A stretch of 64,000 nucleotides of DNA, taken from positions 558,001 through 622,000 of the forward strand of contig CAVSBW010000012.1 in assembly GCA_963726295.1 (NCBI GenBank), given 5' to 3'. The stretch comes from DASSQJ01 sp963726295 (GTDB taxonomy: Bacteria > Actinomycetota > Actinomycetes > Actinomycetales > Dermatophilaceae). This document shows positions 1 through 8,059 of this stretch, in pieces. The stretch's first letter is position 1. Every line of letters starts with the position of its first letter. Made by a program: the position numbers and the translations under genes. The notes below the pieces were generated by a model. The model was not told the origin of the DNA, searched no databases, and was given only the letters and a program-made list of their open reading frames with translations.

Positions 1-103
1 TGCGCTCGGGCACCGCGTCGCCGCGGCGGCCGCGGGCGGTCAGCGCGGCCCGCACCAGCAGCGGTGCGGTCGCGGGCAGTCCCTCGAGGGTCTCGGTGGC
101 CAC
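1..103 (-). CDS. Partial CDS, possibly MaoC-like (R)-hydroxyacyl dehydratase
   Basis: Only the first 34 codons are in the window: a GTG start at 103 just after the fabG4 stop (TGAC-GTG), continuing off the left edge. The visible peptide (starting VATETLEGLPATAPLLVRAA, then basic) has no diagnostic motif. The guess rests on context. In mycobacteria fabG4 is paired with htdX, a MaoC-type dehydratase whose N-terminus has a similar Leu/Ala-rich stretch before the hot-dog fold. A fadA2-fabG4-htdX order would supply three successive steps of a fatty acyl cycle. Function is inference; the reading frame is reasonably sure. Confidence 0.4.
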   Translation of the reverse strand, partial: MATETLEGLPATAPLLVRAALTARGRRGDAVPER

Positions 104-104
104 G

Positions 105-1457
105 TCAGGCGCCCAGCCAGCTCTGGCCGCAGACGCGCACGACGTTGCCGGTCACAGCGGACTGGGCGTCCGCGGCGAAGTACGCGATCGTCTCGGCGAC
201 GTCCACGGGCAGCCCGCCCTGGGACAGGCTGCTCAGCCGGCGCCCCACCTCGCGGGTGGCGAACGGGATGCGGGCCGTCATCTCGGTCTCGATGAACCCG
301 GGCGCCACGGCGTTGACCGTGATGCCCCGTTTCGCGAGCCCGGGGTCCCCGGCGTAGCCGTCGACCAGCCCGATCACACCGGCCTTGGACGCGGCGTAGT
401 TGGACTGGCCGCGGTTGCCCGCGATCCCGGCGATCGAGGAGACGAGCACCATCCGACCGCCGTCCCGGAGCCCACCCTCGGCGAGGAGCGACTCGTTCAT
501 CCGCAGGATCGAGAGCAGGTTGACCTCCAGCACCGAGGACCACCGGTCGGCGTCGGTGTTGGCCAGCAGCTTGTCGCGGGTGATGCCCGCGTTGTGGACG
601 ACGACGTCGAGGCCCCCGTGTCGCGTGCGGGCGTGCTCGGCGATACGCTCCCCCGCGTCCGGGGCGGTGACGTCGACCTGCAGGGCGGTGCCGCCCACCT
701 CGTTGGCCACGGCCGCCAGCGCCGCACCCGCCGCCGGGACGTCGACGCACACCACGGTGGCGCCGTCGCGGCGTAGGATGCGTGCGATGTCGGCGCCGAT
801 GCCCCGCGCGGCGCCGGTGACGACGGCGACCTTGCCGGTGAGGGGGTGGTCCGCAGGGCCGTCGTCCCCGGGGACGTCCGCGTCGCCGACGCGGAAGACC
901 TGGCCGTCGACGTACGCCGAGCGGGCCGACAGGACGAAGCAGACGGTCCCCAGGGCCGCGGCCTCGTGCCCGTCCGCGACGAGGACGAGGTTGGCCGTGG
1001 CCCCGCCGCGCAGTTCCTTGGCCACCGAGCGGGTGATCCCCTCGAGGGCGCGCCGGGCGGCACGCTCGGCCACCGAGTCGGCGCGAGCGGGGTCGCTGCC
1101 CAGCACGACGACGCGGGCGCACCGCCGCAGCCGCTTGAGAGCAGGGCCGAGGGTGGCCCGCAGCGACGCGAGGTCCGCCGGCGTGCGGGCCGCCGTGAGG
1201 TCGACGACGACCGCGCCGAGGCGGCCGCCCTCGGGCACGTGGTCGACCAGCTCGAGCCCCGCTGCCACCAGACCGTCCCGCAGGGCGGTCAGGGCCGGCG
1301 TGTCAGCGTGCCCCTCGGCGAGCACGGGACCCTCGACGAGGGGCTGGCCCTCCTCGTAACGCCGCAGCCGCACCGGCTGGGGCAGCCCCAGCTTCGTGGC
1401 CAGCGTCCGGCCGAAGCCCTCGGAGACGAACGAGGTGTAGCCGTCGACGGCTGCCAC
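105..1457 (-). CDS. fabG4: High-molecular-weight 3-oxoacyl-[ACP/CoA] reductase (FabG4 type)
   Basis: A 450-residue SDR with the long N-terminal domain typical of FabG4 (Rv0242c, 454 aa). It reduces 3-oxoacyl thioesters with NAD(P)H. The N-terminal half is a degenerate Rossmann-like domain. The catalytic half starts near residue 205 with TGAARGIG at about 214-221, then HNAGITRDKLLAN, the catalytic Ser in SSIAGIAGNRGQ and YAASK. The C-terminal GNVVRVCGQ also matches the family. The GTG start at 1457 lies one base after the fadA2 stop, so the two are translationally coupled. Neighbours: fadA2 thiolase upstream and a probable dehydratase downstream. Identification is firm; the physiological substrate is not visible. 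Confidence 0.9.
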   Translation of the reverse strand: MAAVDGYTSFVSEGFGRTLATKLGLPQPVRLRRYEEGQPLVEGPVLAEGHADTPALTALRDGLVAAGLELVDHVPEGGRLGAVVVDLTAARTPADLASLRATLGPALKRLRRCARVVVLGSDPARADSVAERAARRALEGITRSVAKELRGGATANLVLVADGHEAAALGTVCFVLSARSAYVDGQVFRVGDADVPGDDGPADHPLTGKVAVVTGAARGIGADIARILRRDGATVVCVDVPAAGAALAAVANEVGGTALQVDVTAPDAGERIAEHARTRHGGLDVVVHNAGITRDKLLANTDADRWSSVLEVNLLSILRMNESLLAEGGLRDGGRMVLVSSIAGIAGNRGQSNYAASKAGVIGLVDGYAGDPGLAKRGITVNAVAPGFIETEMTARIPFATREVGRRLSSLSQGGLPVDVAETIAYFAADAQSAVTGNVVRVCGQSWLGA

Positions 1458-1458
1458 C

Positions 1459-2742
1459 TCAGGCCGCCTCGAGGATCGCGACGACGCCCTGCCCGCCGGC
1501 GGCGCACACGGAGACGAGACCACGCGAGCCGGTGCCCATCTCGTGGAGCTGTGTGGCCAGGCTCGCGACGATGCGCCCGCCGGTGGCGGCGAACGGGTGC
1601 CCGGCGGCCAGCGAGGAGCCGTTGGGGTTGAGCTTCGTGCGGTCGATCCCTCCGAGCGCTCCGTCGAGACCGAGCCGGTCGCGGCAGAACGCCTCGTCCT
1701 CCCACGCGGCCAGGGTGGTGAGCACCGTGGCGGCGAAGGCCTCGTGGATCTCGTAGACGTCGAAGTCCTGAAGGCTCATCCCGTTGCGTTCCAGGAGGCG
1801 GGGGACGGCGTACGCCGGCGCCATGAGCAGACCCTCGGCGCCCGTCACGTAGTCGACCGCAGCGGCCTCGCCGTCGACGACGTAGGCGAGCGGGGCCAGC
1901 CCGTGGTCGGCGGCCCACTCCTCGGAGCCGAGGAGCACGGTGGACGCGCCGTCGGTGAGGGGGGTCGAGTTGCCGGCCGTCATCGTCGCGTCGTCGCCGC
2001 TACCGAACGCGGTCCGCAGCGAGGCCATCTTCTCCGGGGTCGTGTCGGGCCGCAGGTTCTGGTCGCGGGTGAGCCCGAGGTAGGGCGTCATGAGGTCGTC
2101 GAAGAAGCCGCGCTCGTACGCGGCGGCAAGGTTGCGGTGACTGGCGAGGGCGAGCTCGTCCTGCGCCTCGCGGCTGACGCCCCACGCCGCGGCGGTGATG
2201 GCCATGTGCTCCCCCATCGACAGCCCGGTGCGCGGCTCGGTCGCCGCCGGGGTCTGGACGCCGATGTCCGTGGGACGCAGGGTGGCAATGACCTTGGCGC
2301 GGTCGGCCGCCGACCTCGCCCGGCCGAGACGGAGCAGCTTGCGGCGCAGCCTCTCGTGCACGACCACCGGGGCGTCGGAGGCGGAGTCGACGCCGCCGGC
2401 GATCCCGGACTCCACCTGGCCGAGGGCGATCTTGTTCGCGACGAGGATGGTGGCCTCGAGGCCGGTGGCGCACGCCTGCTGCACGTCGTACGCCGGTGTC
2501 GTGCCGGCCAGGCTGGAGCCGAGCACCGCCTCACGCGTGAGGTTGAAGTCGCGGCTGTGCTTGATCACCGCTCCCGCCACCACCTCCCCGAGGCGCTCCC
2601 CCGCGAGGCCGTACCGGGCGACCAGGCCCTCGAGGGCCGAGGTGAGCATGTCCTGGTTCGAGGCCTCGGCGTAGGCGCCGAACTGTCGGGCGAAGGGGAT
2701 GCGGTTGCCGCCGAGGACGGCGGCGCGACGGGGACTGGGCAC
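1459..2742 (-). CDS. fadA2: Acetyl-CoA C-acyltransferase (thiolase), FadA2-like
   Basis: A 427-residue thiolase catalysing reversible thiolytic cleavage or condensation of 3-ketoacyl-CoA. The nucleophilic Cys is in QQACATG (Cys91). The catalytic His is in NPNGSSLAAGHPFAATGGR near residue 375, and the second Cys is in CAAGGQG near the C-terminus. GTG start at 2742, preceded by AGGAG at good spacing. It leads the fadA2-fabG4-(MaoC) operon and diverges from a TetR regulator. An 11-bp inverted repeat sits in the shared 100-bp gap. Arrangement and sequence recall the Rv0241c-Rv0243 region of M. tuberculosis. Confidence 0.9.
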   Translation of the reverse strand: MPSPRRAAVLGGNRIPFARQFGAYAEASNQDMLTSALEGLVARYGLAGERLGEVVAGAVIKHSRDFNLTREAVLGSSLAGTTPAYDVQQACATGLEATILVANKIALGQVESGIAGGVDSASDAPVVVHERLRRKLLRLGRARSAADRAKVIATLRPTDIGVQTPAATEPRTGLSMGEHMAITAAAWGVSREAQDELALASHRNLAAAYERGFFDDLMTPYLGLTRDQNLRPDTTPEKMASLRTAFGSGDDATMTAGNSTPLTDGASTVLLGSEEWAADHGLAPLAYVVDGEAAAVDYVTGAEGLLMAPAYAVPRLLERNGMSLQDFDVYEIHEAFAATVLTTLAAWEDEAFCRDRLGLDGALGGIDRTKLNPNGSSLAAGHPFAATGGRIVASLATQLHEMGTGSRGLVSVCAAGGQGVVAILEAA

Positions 2743-2807
2743 CGGTTGGCTCCTGGGATGGATGTGATGGACGTCGGTCAGATGATCAGGATATCCGGTA
2801 CCGAAGG

Positions 2808-2832
2808 TAACAGGTACCCCCGGTGCCTGTTA
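2808..2832. promoter_or_regulatory. Inverted repeat, candidate TetR operator
   Basis: TAACAGGTACC-CCC-GGTGCCTGTTA: two 11-bp arms with one mismatch around a 3-bp centre (2808-2818 and 2822-2832). It lies between the divergent fadA2 and TetR starts, where an autoregulating TetR repressor would bind. The size and symmetry fit TetR dimer sites. Binding is inferred. Confidence 0.6.
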
Positions 2833-2843
2833 GTCTCCGGCCC

Positions 2844-3497
2844 GTGGGAGTGGCGGGCACAGCGGCCGACGGACGCAGCTCGCGGTGGGACGAGCACCGG
2901 CTCGCCCGGCGCCGCGAGCTGGTCGAGGCGACCCTGCACGCGGTCCGCCGGCACGGTGCCGCTGTCGGCATGGACGAGGTGGCGGCAGGCGCCGGAACCT
3001 CGAAGACGGTGGTGTACCGGCACTTCACCGACCGGGCCGGTCTCTACCAGGCCGTCGCCGACCGGGTCGACGCCACCATCATCCGCGGCATGACCCGCGC
3101 CGCAGGCGGCCAGGAGGGGGCACCCCCACTGGCGCCGCGCGACGTCGTCCGGGCGGTCATCGGGGCCTACCTCCACCTCGTGGAGGACGACCCCGAGGTG
3201 TACCGCTTCATCGTCAACGCCCCGATCCTCCCGGCCGGGGAACGGCCCCAGGGCGACGTCGCCGCCGGGATGACCGGCCGCATCGCCGAGCAGGTCGCCG
3301 GGATCGTGGCCGACGCAGGCCGAGACGTCGATGCCCGGACGGCGCACCTGTGGGGCGTGGCGCTCGTCGGGATGGTGCGCGCCGCCGCCGACGGCTGGCT
3401 CGCCGAGGGTGCGGCGTCGAGCGGTCGGAGCGCCGACGCCCTCGCCGACGACCTCACCGCGCTGGCCTGGGACGGCATGGGCGGGACCAGCCGCTAG
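2844..3497 (+). CDS. TetR family transcriptional regulator
   Basis: About 217 residues. The N-terminal helix-turn-helix reads AVGMDEVAAGAGTSKTVVYR, followed by HFTDRAGLYQAV, the standard TetR signature. The C-terminal ligand domain is all-helical and divergent. An upstream in-frame GTG at 2823 lies inside the inverted repeat, so GTG 2844 (or 2850) is the better start. No clear Shine-Dalgarno is seen. Diverges from the fadA2-fabG4 operon and is likely its repressor, plausibly sensing an acyl-CoA; both points are inference. In M. tuberculosis a TetR gene (Rv0238) lies near the homologous genes. Confidence 0.85.
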   Translation: MGVAGTAADGRSSRWDEHRLARRRELVEATLHAVRRHGAAVGMDEVAAGAGTSKTVVYRHFTDRAGLYQAVADRVDATIIRGMTRAAGGQEGAPPLAPRDVVRAVIGAYLHLVEDDPEVYRFIVNAPILPAGERPQGDVAAGMTGRIAEQVAGIVADAGRDVDARTAHLWGVALVGMVRAAADGWLAEGAASSGRSADALADDLTALAWDGMGGTSR

Positions 3498-3510
3498 CGC
3501 GGCGGAGGGG

Positions 3511-4770
3511 TCAGGGGGTCCACCAGGGTCGCAGCGGCCGGTCGTGGCGGCCGTCGGCGTCGGTCTTCACGGCGAGCACGTGGTGCAGCTGGACCTCGTT
3601 GCGCTCGAACCCGAGCCGCGACCCCGCCATGTAGAGGCCCCACACCCGTGCGGTGCCCTCCCCCACCTCGGCCACGCAGTCGTCCCAGTTCTCGACGAGG
3701 TTGCGGCACCAGCCGGCGAGGGTGAGCGCGTAGTGGTGGCGCAGGTTCTCCTCGTGGAGCACCTCGAGCCCGGTGTTCTGGGCCTCGGTGATGATCCGCC
3801 CGGAGCCGGTGAGCTCACCGTCGGGGAACACGTAGCGGTCGATGAACGGCCCGGTCTCCTGCCGCTTGTTGTGCGGGCGGGTGATGCAGTGGTTGAGGAG
3901 GAGGCCACCGGTGCGCAGCCGGTCGCGGATGAACCCGAAGTACGCGGGGTAGTTGCGCACCCCGATGTGCTCGGTGAGGCCGATCGACGACACGGCGTCG
4001 AACTCCGACTCGGTGACGTCGCGGTAGTCGCTGTAGCGCACCTCGGCGCGGTGGGCCAGTCCCTCCTCCGCGATCGCCTTCTGCGCCCACAGCGCCTGCT
4101 GCATCGACAGGGTGACGCCGAGCACCTGGACACCGCGACGGGCGGCGTACCGCACCATCCCGCCCCAGCCACAGCCGATGTCGAGCAGCCGGTCACCCTC
4201 TCGCAGCCCGAGCTTGTCGAAGACCAGCCGGTACTTGTTCTCCTGCGCCTCCTCGAGGGTCGAGCCCGCGTCGGGGTAGCAGGCGCACGTGTACGTCATC
4301 GACGGACCGAGCACCATCTCGTAGAAGCGGTTCGAGACGTCGTAGTGGTGGTGGATGGCCTCGGCGTCGCGGACCGCGGAGTGCCGAAGCCCCTCGGCGA
4401 CCCGACGCCACCGGGGCAGGGTCTCCTGGGGCGGCGGCGGTGGCGGCGTGACCCCCTTGAGACCGAGGGTGCGCCCGACCTCGAGCACGAGCTGCGGCGA
4501 AGGACGCCGGAACCGCACGGAGACCATGTCGGCGAGCAGGTCGTACGGGTCGCCGGGGTGGATGCCGTCGACGGCGAGGTCGCCGGTGACGTAGGCCCTG
4601 GCCAGGCCGAGGTCTCCGGGCGCGGTGACGAGGTAGGCCGCTCCGCGGGGGGTGCGCAGCCGCATCGTGCGGCCGGCGTCGGGAGGCCCGAGGGCCGACC
4701 CGTCGTAGGCCTCGAAGCGCAGGGGCAGCGGCCCGTCGACGACGGACTCGACGATGTCGGCGATGGTCAT
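3511..4770 (-). CDS. tmsB: SAM-dependent fatty acyl phospholipid methyltransferase (TmsB / cyclopropane synthase family)
   Basis: A 419-residue class I methyltransferase of the CFA synthase family. The SAM site is LLDIGCGWGGMVRYAARRG near residue 205. Active-site elements follow the family: HHHYDVSNRFYEMVLG, MTYTCACYPD, SSIGLTEHIG and LLNHCITRPH. Paired 14 bp apart with an FAD-linked oxidoreductase, the combination that converts oleoyl phospholipid to 10-methylstearate (tuberculostearate): the methyltransferase makes a 10-methylene product and the partner reduces it. The partner makes this assignment more likely than true cyclopropane synthesis. Converges with the TetR gene. Confidence 0.82.
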   Translation of the reverse strand: MTIADIVESVVDGPLPLRFEAYDGSALGPPDAGRTMRLRTPRGAAYLVTAPGDLGLARAYVTGDLAVDGIHPGDPYDLLADMVSVRFRRPSPQLVLEVGRTLGLKGVTPPPPPPQETLPRWRRVAEGLRHSAVRDAEAIHHHYDVSNRFYEMVLGPSMTYTCACYPDAGSTLEEAQENKYRLVFDKLGLREGDRLLDIGCGWGGMVRYAARRGVQVLGVTLSMQQALWAQKAIAEEGLAHRAEVRYSDYRDVTESEFDAVSSIGLTEHIGVRNYPAYFGFIRDRLRTGGLLLNHCITRPHNKRQETGPFIDRYVFPDGELTGSGRIITEAQNTGLEVLHEENLRHHYALTLAGWCRNLVENWDDCVAEVGEGTARVWGLYMAGSRLGFERNEVQLHHVLAVKTDADGRHDRPLRPWWTP

Positions 4771-4784
4771 GGCGTTCCTCTCCG

Positions 4785-6167
4785 TCAGGCGCCGCGAACG
4801 GCCTTGGCGTACAGGTCGGGGAGGCGGTGCGCGGGGTCGTACCGCTCCTTGAGCGTCGGGTAGTCGGCGCCACCGTAGTGACGCCAGAAGTCCTTCTCGT
4901 CATAGAAGGCCTCCGAGTACAGGGACTTGTGCCCACCGACCTCGCTCACGCGGTCCTCGATGCGGCGGTTCGTGGCGGCGGGGTCGTCGCCCGGCGTCAC
5001 CGGCACGGTCGACCAGAATCCCACGTTGACGTAGCGCTCCCCCGGCTGCAGCGGGTACAGGGTCCACGAGCGGTCGGAGCGCAACCGCAGCGGGCAGAGC
5101 CACACCGGCTCGATCGGCACCTCACGCAGGAACCAGTGGAGGAAGTCGGCGGTCGCCGACAGGGGGATCTCGACGTCCTGGACGACGCGCTCGCGCGGCG
5201 GCCGCCGCTTCAGGGACTCGAGCCGGTCGGCGACGTCGAAGCGGCGGTCGAGCGCCACCAGACGCCAGTAGACGCTCGAGCGGAGCCAGCGTCGCGGCCA
5301 GAGGCTGCGCACGACCGGGTGCTGTGCCCCGAAGGCACGGCTGCACCAGAACCAGTCGGTGTCCCAGCGCCAGAGGTAGTCGTGCGTGGTGAGCCGGTCG
5401 CGTCTCGGGATGGGCCCGTCGTGCTGGATGGAGCGGTAGAAGATCCCCCGGCCGGTGTAGTCACTGGTGGGCCCGCGCTCGTCCGAGCGCACACCGAGCA
5501 CGAGGTAGGACTCGTCGGCGGCGAAGACGACACCGTCGAGGTAGTCGACGTCCTCGCCGTCCCACGCCGCGGTGTCCATCACCTGGCCGACGGCGTCGAG
5601 GAGGGCGTCGAGGTCGTGGAAGCGCACGTGCCGCAGCGCGACGGTGGGGCCGACCGGCTCGAGCTCGATCCGCAGGCGCGTGGCGTAGCCGAGCGTGCCG
5701 TAGGAGTTGGCGAACCCGCGGAACAGGCCGGGATGCCGGTGGTGGGCGTCGGCGGTGACGACCTCGCCACTGCCGGTGAGGACGTCCATCTCGAGCACCG
5801 ACTCGTGCGGCAGGCCGTTGCGGAACGACGTCGACTCGATGCCCAGACCGGTCACCGCCCCGCCGAGGGTGATCGTCTTCAGCTGCGGCACGACGAGCGG
5901 GGTGAGGCCGAAGGGCACGGTCGCGTCGACGAGGTCCTCGTACGTGCACATGCCCTGGACGTCGGCGGTGCGCGCCACCGGATCGACGTCGAGCACTCCG
6001 GTGAGGCCCGACGTGTCCAGCCCCGGCACCTCGGTGGTGCTCCGGGCCCGGAACAGGTTGCTCGTGCGCTTGGCCAGCCGCACCGGGGCACCGGGCGGGA
6101 TGGCGTGGTAGCTCGCGACGAGCCGGTCCACCCCTTCGCCGTGGCGTGACCCGACGACGGCAGTCAT
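4785..6167 (-). CDS. tmsA: FAD-binding oxidoreductase (TmsA-like reductase for 10-methyl fatty acid synthesis)
   Basis: 460 residues, no frame defects. The N-terminal half is a PCMH-type FAD domain (about residues 20-200), with GMCTYEDLVDATVPFGLTP, then LKTITLGGAVTGLGIESTSF and NSYGTLGYATRL. The C-terminal half is the substrate-side domain with conserved Trp/Tyr residues (DYLWRWDTDWFWCSRAFG). The homologue beside CFA-like methyltransferases in mycobacteria and other actinomycetes reduces 10-methylene to 10-methyl acyl chains. ATG at 6167 overlaps the MOSC stop by 4 bp, so all three genes probably share one transcript. Family call firm, reaction inferred from pairing. Confidence 0.8.
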   Translation of the reverse strand: MTAVVGSRHGEGVDRLVASYHAIPPGAPVRLAKRTSNLFRARSTTEVPGLDTSGLTGVLDVDPVARTADVQGMCTYEDLVDATVPFGLTPLVVPQLKTITLGGAVTGLGIESTSFRNGLPHESVLEMDVLTGSGEVVTADAHHRHPGLFRGFANSYGTLGYATRLRIELEPVGPTVALRHVRFHDLDALLDAVGQVMDTAAWDGEDVDYLDGVVFAADESYLVLGVRSDERGPTSDYTGRGIFYRSIQHDGPIPRRDRLTTHDYLWRWDTDWFWCSRAFGAQHPVVRSLWPRRWLRSSVYWRLVALDRRFDVADRLESLKRRPPRERVVQDVEIPLSATADFLHWFLREVPIEPVWLCPLRLRSDRSWTLYPLQPGERYVNVGFWSTVPVTPGDDPAATNRRIEDRVSEVGGHKSLYSEAFYDEKDFWRHYGGADYPTLKERYDPAHRLPDLYAKAVRGA

Positions 6168-6511
6168 TCGGCGCCCTCCACGAGCTCCACGGGGTCTCCG
6201 ACGCGCACGGTTCCGCCCTCCCCGACGGCGGCGTACAGGCCGGCGCAGTGGTTGCCGGTGGCGCCGAGCGCGAGCAGCACCCCACCGATCCGGACGACCC
6301 GGCCGTCCAGCGTTTCCAGGTCGCCGGTCGGCACGTCGAGCACGATGTTCGCGCGGGTATGCGGCGAGTCGACGCCGACGAGCGACACGGCCGCCCTCTT
6401 GGGCCGGTCGCCGACGAGGCCGGCGTCACGCACCTCCACGGCGTCGTGGTCGATCGCCTCGCCCCGCTTCTCGGGGTAGGTGTGGATGGCGCGCACCCGC
6501 ATCACGTCCAT
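6164..6511 (-). CDS. Small MOSC-domain protein
   Basis: 115 residues, essentially one MOSC-like beta-barrel: VRDAGLVGDRPKRAAVSLVG, TRANIVLDVPTGDL, and ATGNHCAGLYAAVG with a single conserved-looking Cys. MOSC domains occur in Mo-cofactor sulfurases and other proteins that handle sulfur or redox groups. No second domain is present, so no specific substrate can be given. It leads the tmsA-tmsB transcript through a 4-bp overlap, which suggests co-expression with 10-methyl fatty acid synthesis. A TATAT-like box lies about 10 bp upstream of the start, too close for a normal -10 unless transcription starts near the ATG. Confidence 0.7.
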   Translation of the reverse strand: MDVMRVRAIHTYPEKRGEAIDHDAVEVRDAGLVGDRPKRAAVSLVGVDSPHTRANIVLDVPTGDLETLDGRVVRIGGVLLALGATGNHCAGLYAAVGEGGTVRVGDPVELVEGAE

Positions 6512-6590
6512 GCCCTACATATACCGCCACCCACCCACCACGCGGCACCCCGGGCCCACCGCCGGCCCTGCCGAGCCCCCAGGACGTGCC

Positions 6591-6625
6591 ACAGCCCCCC
6601 GTCGCCGGCGCGACGTGGGGGCTGT
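6591..6625 (-). terminator. Hairpin terminator after tRNA-Val
   Basis: Perfect 9-bp stem ACAGCCCCC / GGGGGCTGT with a 17-nt loop, starting 4 bases beyond the tRNA-Val 3' end. No T tract follows, as is common in high-GC actinobacteria. It could also act on transcripts from the other strand. Confidence 0.6.
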
Positions 6626-6628
6626 CGG

Positions 6629-6702
6629 TGGATGTGGAGGGACTCGAACCCCCGGCCTCTCGCGTGTGAAGCGAACGCTCTAACCAACTGAGCTACACAT
6701 CC
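6629..6702 (-). tRNA. tRNA-Val (anticodon CAC)
   Basis: Clover-leaf read on the minus strand: acceptor GGATGTG / CACATCC, D arm GCTC...GAGC, anticodon stem with 7-nt loop TTCACAC (anticodon CAC, reading GTG), T arm GGGGG-TTCGAGT-CCCTC. Discriminator A at 6629. The 3' CCA is not encoded. Followed by a strong hairpin. Confidence 0.93.
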
Positions 6703-6773
6703 CGGTGCTTTGCGGCGTGCCGAGGATACCCGCCGCCCGTCGCCCTCCGGAAATCGGCCCGGACACCCCGCCG

Positions 6774-7217
6774 TCAGAGCCCGAGGTGGCCGTGAAGCCA
6801 CTGCGTGAGGCCCGCCGGGAGGAAGGACGGCAGTCCCACAACGCGGAACACGGCCCACATGACGGCGGCGACGAAGAGGAACGTCGCGAGGGCGACCAGG
6901 CCCTGGAGCCAGCGGGGCTGATCCCTGACCCAGGCCTCCCACCGGCGGACGTGCTCCTTGACGAAGTCGAGCAGCCGCGAGGCCGGCTCGAACTCGGAGG
7001 ACCACACCGCGATGCCGACGATGACGACGAGCCACCCGGGCCCCGGCAGGGGCACGAGGATGAGGCCGCCGACGACGAGGACCAGGCCGAGGAACCCGAC
7101 CGTGGCCCGCAGCGCCTGTCGCGTCGTCGGGTTGGCACGAAGGCGGCGTCGCCACTCCCACTGGTCGTCGTCGTCCGGGGGGCGGAAGAACTGGCGTGTG
7201 TGCTCCTCGGTGCTCAC
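6774..7217 (-). CDS. PGPGW-motif membrane protein (TIGR02611-like)
   Basis: 147 residues from GTG 7217, which overlaps the pabC stop by 4 bp. A charged N-terminus (RQFFRPPDDDDQWEWRRRLR) is followed by a hydrophobic hairpin with the family signature VPLPGPGWLVVIVG. An amphipathic stretch and a third hydrophobic segment (GLVALATFLFVAAVMWAVF) follow. This family of small actinobacterial membrane proteins has no established function. Coupling to pabC is probably transcriptional convenience. Confidence 0.75.
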   Translation of the reverse strand: MSTEEHTRQFFRPPDDDDQWEWRRRLRANPTTRQALRATVGFLGLVLVVGGLILVPLPGPGWLVVIVGIAVWSSEFEPASRLLDFVKEHVRRWEAWVRDQPRWLQGLVALATFLFVAAVMWAVFRVVGLPSFLPAGLTQWLHGHLGL

Positions 7218-8056
7218 GGGTCGGTCGACTCCGCGGCGTGCCGGGTCCACGCGGAGCCGACAACCTCAGTGACCGGGCCCGGCCAGGGCAGCGCACGGCC
7301 GTCGACCGCGGACACCGGGAAGACGTCCTTCACCGAGGAGGTGAGGAACACCTCGTCCGCCTCGGTGAGCACCTCGAGCGGCAGCCCCTCCTCGCGCACC
7401 TCCACGCCGTCGGCGGCGCACCACTCCAGGACGAGCTCTCGGGAGATGCCGGCGAGGCAGCCGCTGTCGAGCGGTGGGGTGCGCACGACCCCGTCGACGA
7501 CCACGAAGACGTTGCTGCCCGTGGCCTCGCAGAGCTCCCCCCGGGTGTTGGCGAAGAGCGCCTCCATCGCCCCGTTCTCGCGCGCCCGGGCGAGGGCGAC
7601 GACGTTGTCGGCGTAGGACGTGGTCTTCAGCCCGGCGGTGGCCGACCGCTCGTTGCGGACCCACGGCACCGTGATGACAGCCCCGTGCTCGCCGGGACGG
7701 GGGTGCCGAGTGGCAGTGACGATGTACGTGAGCACCGAGTCGTGCCGGTCGGAACCGAGCGGCCCGATGCCCCCGGTGACCGTCCAGCGCAGCCTTCCGA
7801 AGTCGATGGGGTCGCCGTCGAGGACGGCGTCGATGCCCTCACGGATGCGATCGTGGTCGGCCGGTGGGAGCCCGAGCCCGGCCATCGTGCGGTCGAGCCG
7901 CGCGAGGTGCCGTGAGACCGCGAACGGGAGGCCGTGCTCGATCTTCGCGGTCTCGAAGGCGCCGTCACCCACGGTGACGCCGTGGTCGACGGCACTCACG
8001 GCAGGGCCGTGCGGGTCCACCCGGGCACCGTCGACCCACACGCGGAGGTCAGTCAT
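7214..8056 (-). CDS. pabC: Aminodeoxychorismate lyase (class IV PLP aminotransferase fold)
   Basis: 280 residues of the branched-chain aminotransferase/PabC fold. N-terminal VDHGVTVGDGAFETAKIEHG, probable Schiff-base Lys in GLKTTSYADNV near residue 145, ATGSNVFVVVDG and PPLDSGCLAGISR are the family landmarks. It would release pyruvate from 4-amino-4-deoxychorismate to give p-aminobenzoate for folate. The upstream neighbour encodes the matching chorismate-binding synthase, three bases away, which supports PabC over BCAT or D-amino-acid transaminase. No glutaminase (pabA) is in the window. Confidence 0.82.
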   Translation of the reverse strand: MTDLRVWVDGARVDPHGPAVSAVDHGVTVGDGAFETAKIEHGLPFAVSRHLARLDRTMAGLGLPPADHDRIREGIDAVLDGDPIDFGRLRWTVTGGIGPLGSDRHDSVLTYIVTATRHPRPGEHGAVITVPWVRNERSATAGLKTTSYADNVVALARARENGAMEALFANTRGELCEATGSNVFVVVDGVVRTPPLDSGCLAGISRELVLEWCAADGVEVREEGLPLEVLTEADEVFLTSSVKDVFPVSAVDGRALPWPGPVTEVVGSAWTRHAAESTDP

Positions 8057-8059
8057 GCG

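Noticed and set aside
3511..4770. True cyclopropane fatty acid synthase
   Set aside because: The tight pairing with a TmsA-type FAD oxidoreductase points to 10-methyl branched fatty acids, although the fold is shared.
7214..8056. Branched-chain amino acid aminotransferase
   Set aside because: The immediate neighbour is a chorismate-binding PabB-type protein, which favours aminodeoxychorismate lyase.
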